A model generated the notes under the pieces. That model did no database searches. It saw only the letters and a program-made list of their open reading frames with translations, and was not told the origin of the DNA. Both the position numbers and the translations under genes were made by a program. Of a stretch of DNA of 63,434 bases, positions 63,427 through 63,434 are shown piece by piece. Within the stretch, counting starts at the first letter, position 1; each line of letters starts with the position of its first letter. The stretch covers positions 763,832 to 827,265 of the forward strand of contig DEXE01000006.1 in the NCBI GenBank assembly GCA_002363955.1, written 5' to 3'. The DNA comes from Methylophaga sp. UBA3192. Its GTDB lineage: Bacteria > Pseudomonadota > Gammaproteobacteria > Nitrosococcales > Methylophagaceae.

Positions 63427-63434
63427 ACCACTGT

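Noticed and set aside
1..63434. Mobile elements, prophage or toxin-antitoxin modules, tRNA genes
   Set aside because: No transposase, integrase, terminal repeats, phage genes or cloverleaf-like sequence were seen, and gene order and base use look uniform across the window.

Overview
This 63.4 kb window is a gene-dense stretch of a gammaproteobacterial chromosome. It carries no rRNA, no tRNA that I can see, no insertion sequence, no prophage gene and no CRISPR array. The gene set (clpS-clpA, rho-miaA-hfq-hflX-hflK-hflC, a class I fumarase, PcnB, LpxB, HisZ, a Slp lipoprotein) and the moderate GC content fit a free-living aerobic or microaerophilic Gram-negative. A Methylophaga-like organism of the Thiotrichales is my best guess, made from memory of gene content and not tested.

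Layout. 1-4412 (minus): a very acidic, repeat-containing membrane-anchored protein that runs off the left edge, preceded by a periplasmic VWA protein whose stop codon touches its start. 4542-5726: metZ, methionine synthesis. 5909-17116: a cobalamin region. Two divergent cobalamin riboswitches sit back to back at 7813-7980 and 8088-8265; one controls btuB (outer-membrane uptake), the other a tightly overlapping nine-gene operon of btuM (inner-membrane uptake), cobB, bluB, cbiB, cobD, cobQ, cobU, cobT, cobS and, last, the adenosyltransferase cobO. Uptake, late corrinoid amidation, lower-ligand synthesis and nucleotide-loop assembly are thus together, but no corrin-ring genes are present here. 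17479-25361: clpA, clpS, grxD, serB, ppa, a TSUP permease, a MATE exporter, and an RluA-type pseudouridine synthase. 25417-34376 (plus): small envelope genes, a MIF-type tautomerase, proS, class I fumarase, a lytic transglycosylase, a DUF218 protein, a DUF533 protein and an unrecognised secreted protein that may be a permuted papain-like hydrolase.

34360-41821: a CNNM/CBS protein, a small beta-barrel, a P2-type ATPase with a perfect FNR-type palindrome upstream, a YeeZ-like protein, a YchJ-like SEC-C protein and a two-domain acyltransferase resembling the bifunctional ornithine-lipid synthase OlsF. 41939-46533 (minus): operon pcnB-folK-dNK-panB-panC-panD ending in a strong terminator. 46585-52960 (minus): glyA-nrdR-ribD-ribE-ribB(X)-lpxB-rnhB, linking folate/one-carbon, deoxynucleotide, flavin and lipid A metabolism. 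53080-53943: a beta-hydroxyacid dehydrogenase, closed by a bidirectional terminator. 54005-62542 (minus): rho-miaA-hfq-hflX-hflK-hflC-DUF2065-hisZ-purA. 62797-63357: a Slp-family lipoprotein.

The points most worth following up are the paired cobalamin riboswitches that share an identical hairpin loop just before each ribosome binding site; the VWA/acidic-repeat pair; the predicted OlsF with a PHO-like direct repeat; the FNR palindrome before a P-type ATPase that lacks a calcium-site aspartate; and the unidentified 523-residue secreted protein.
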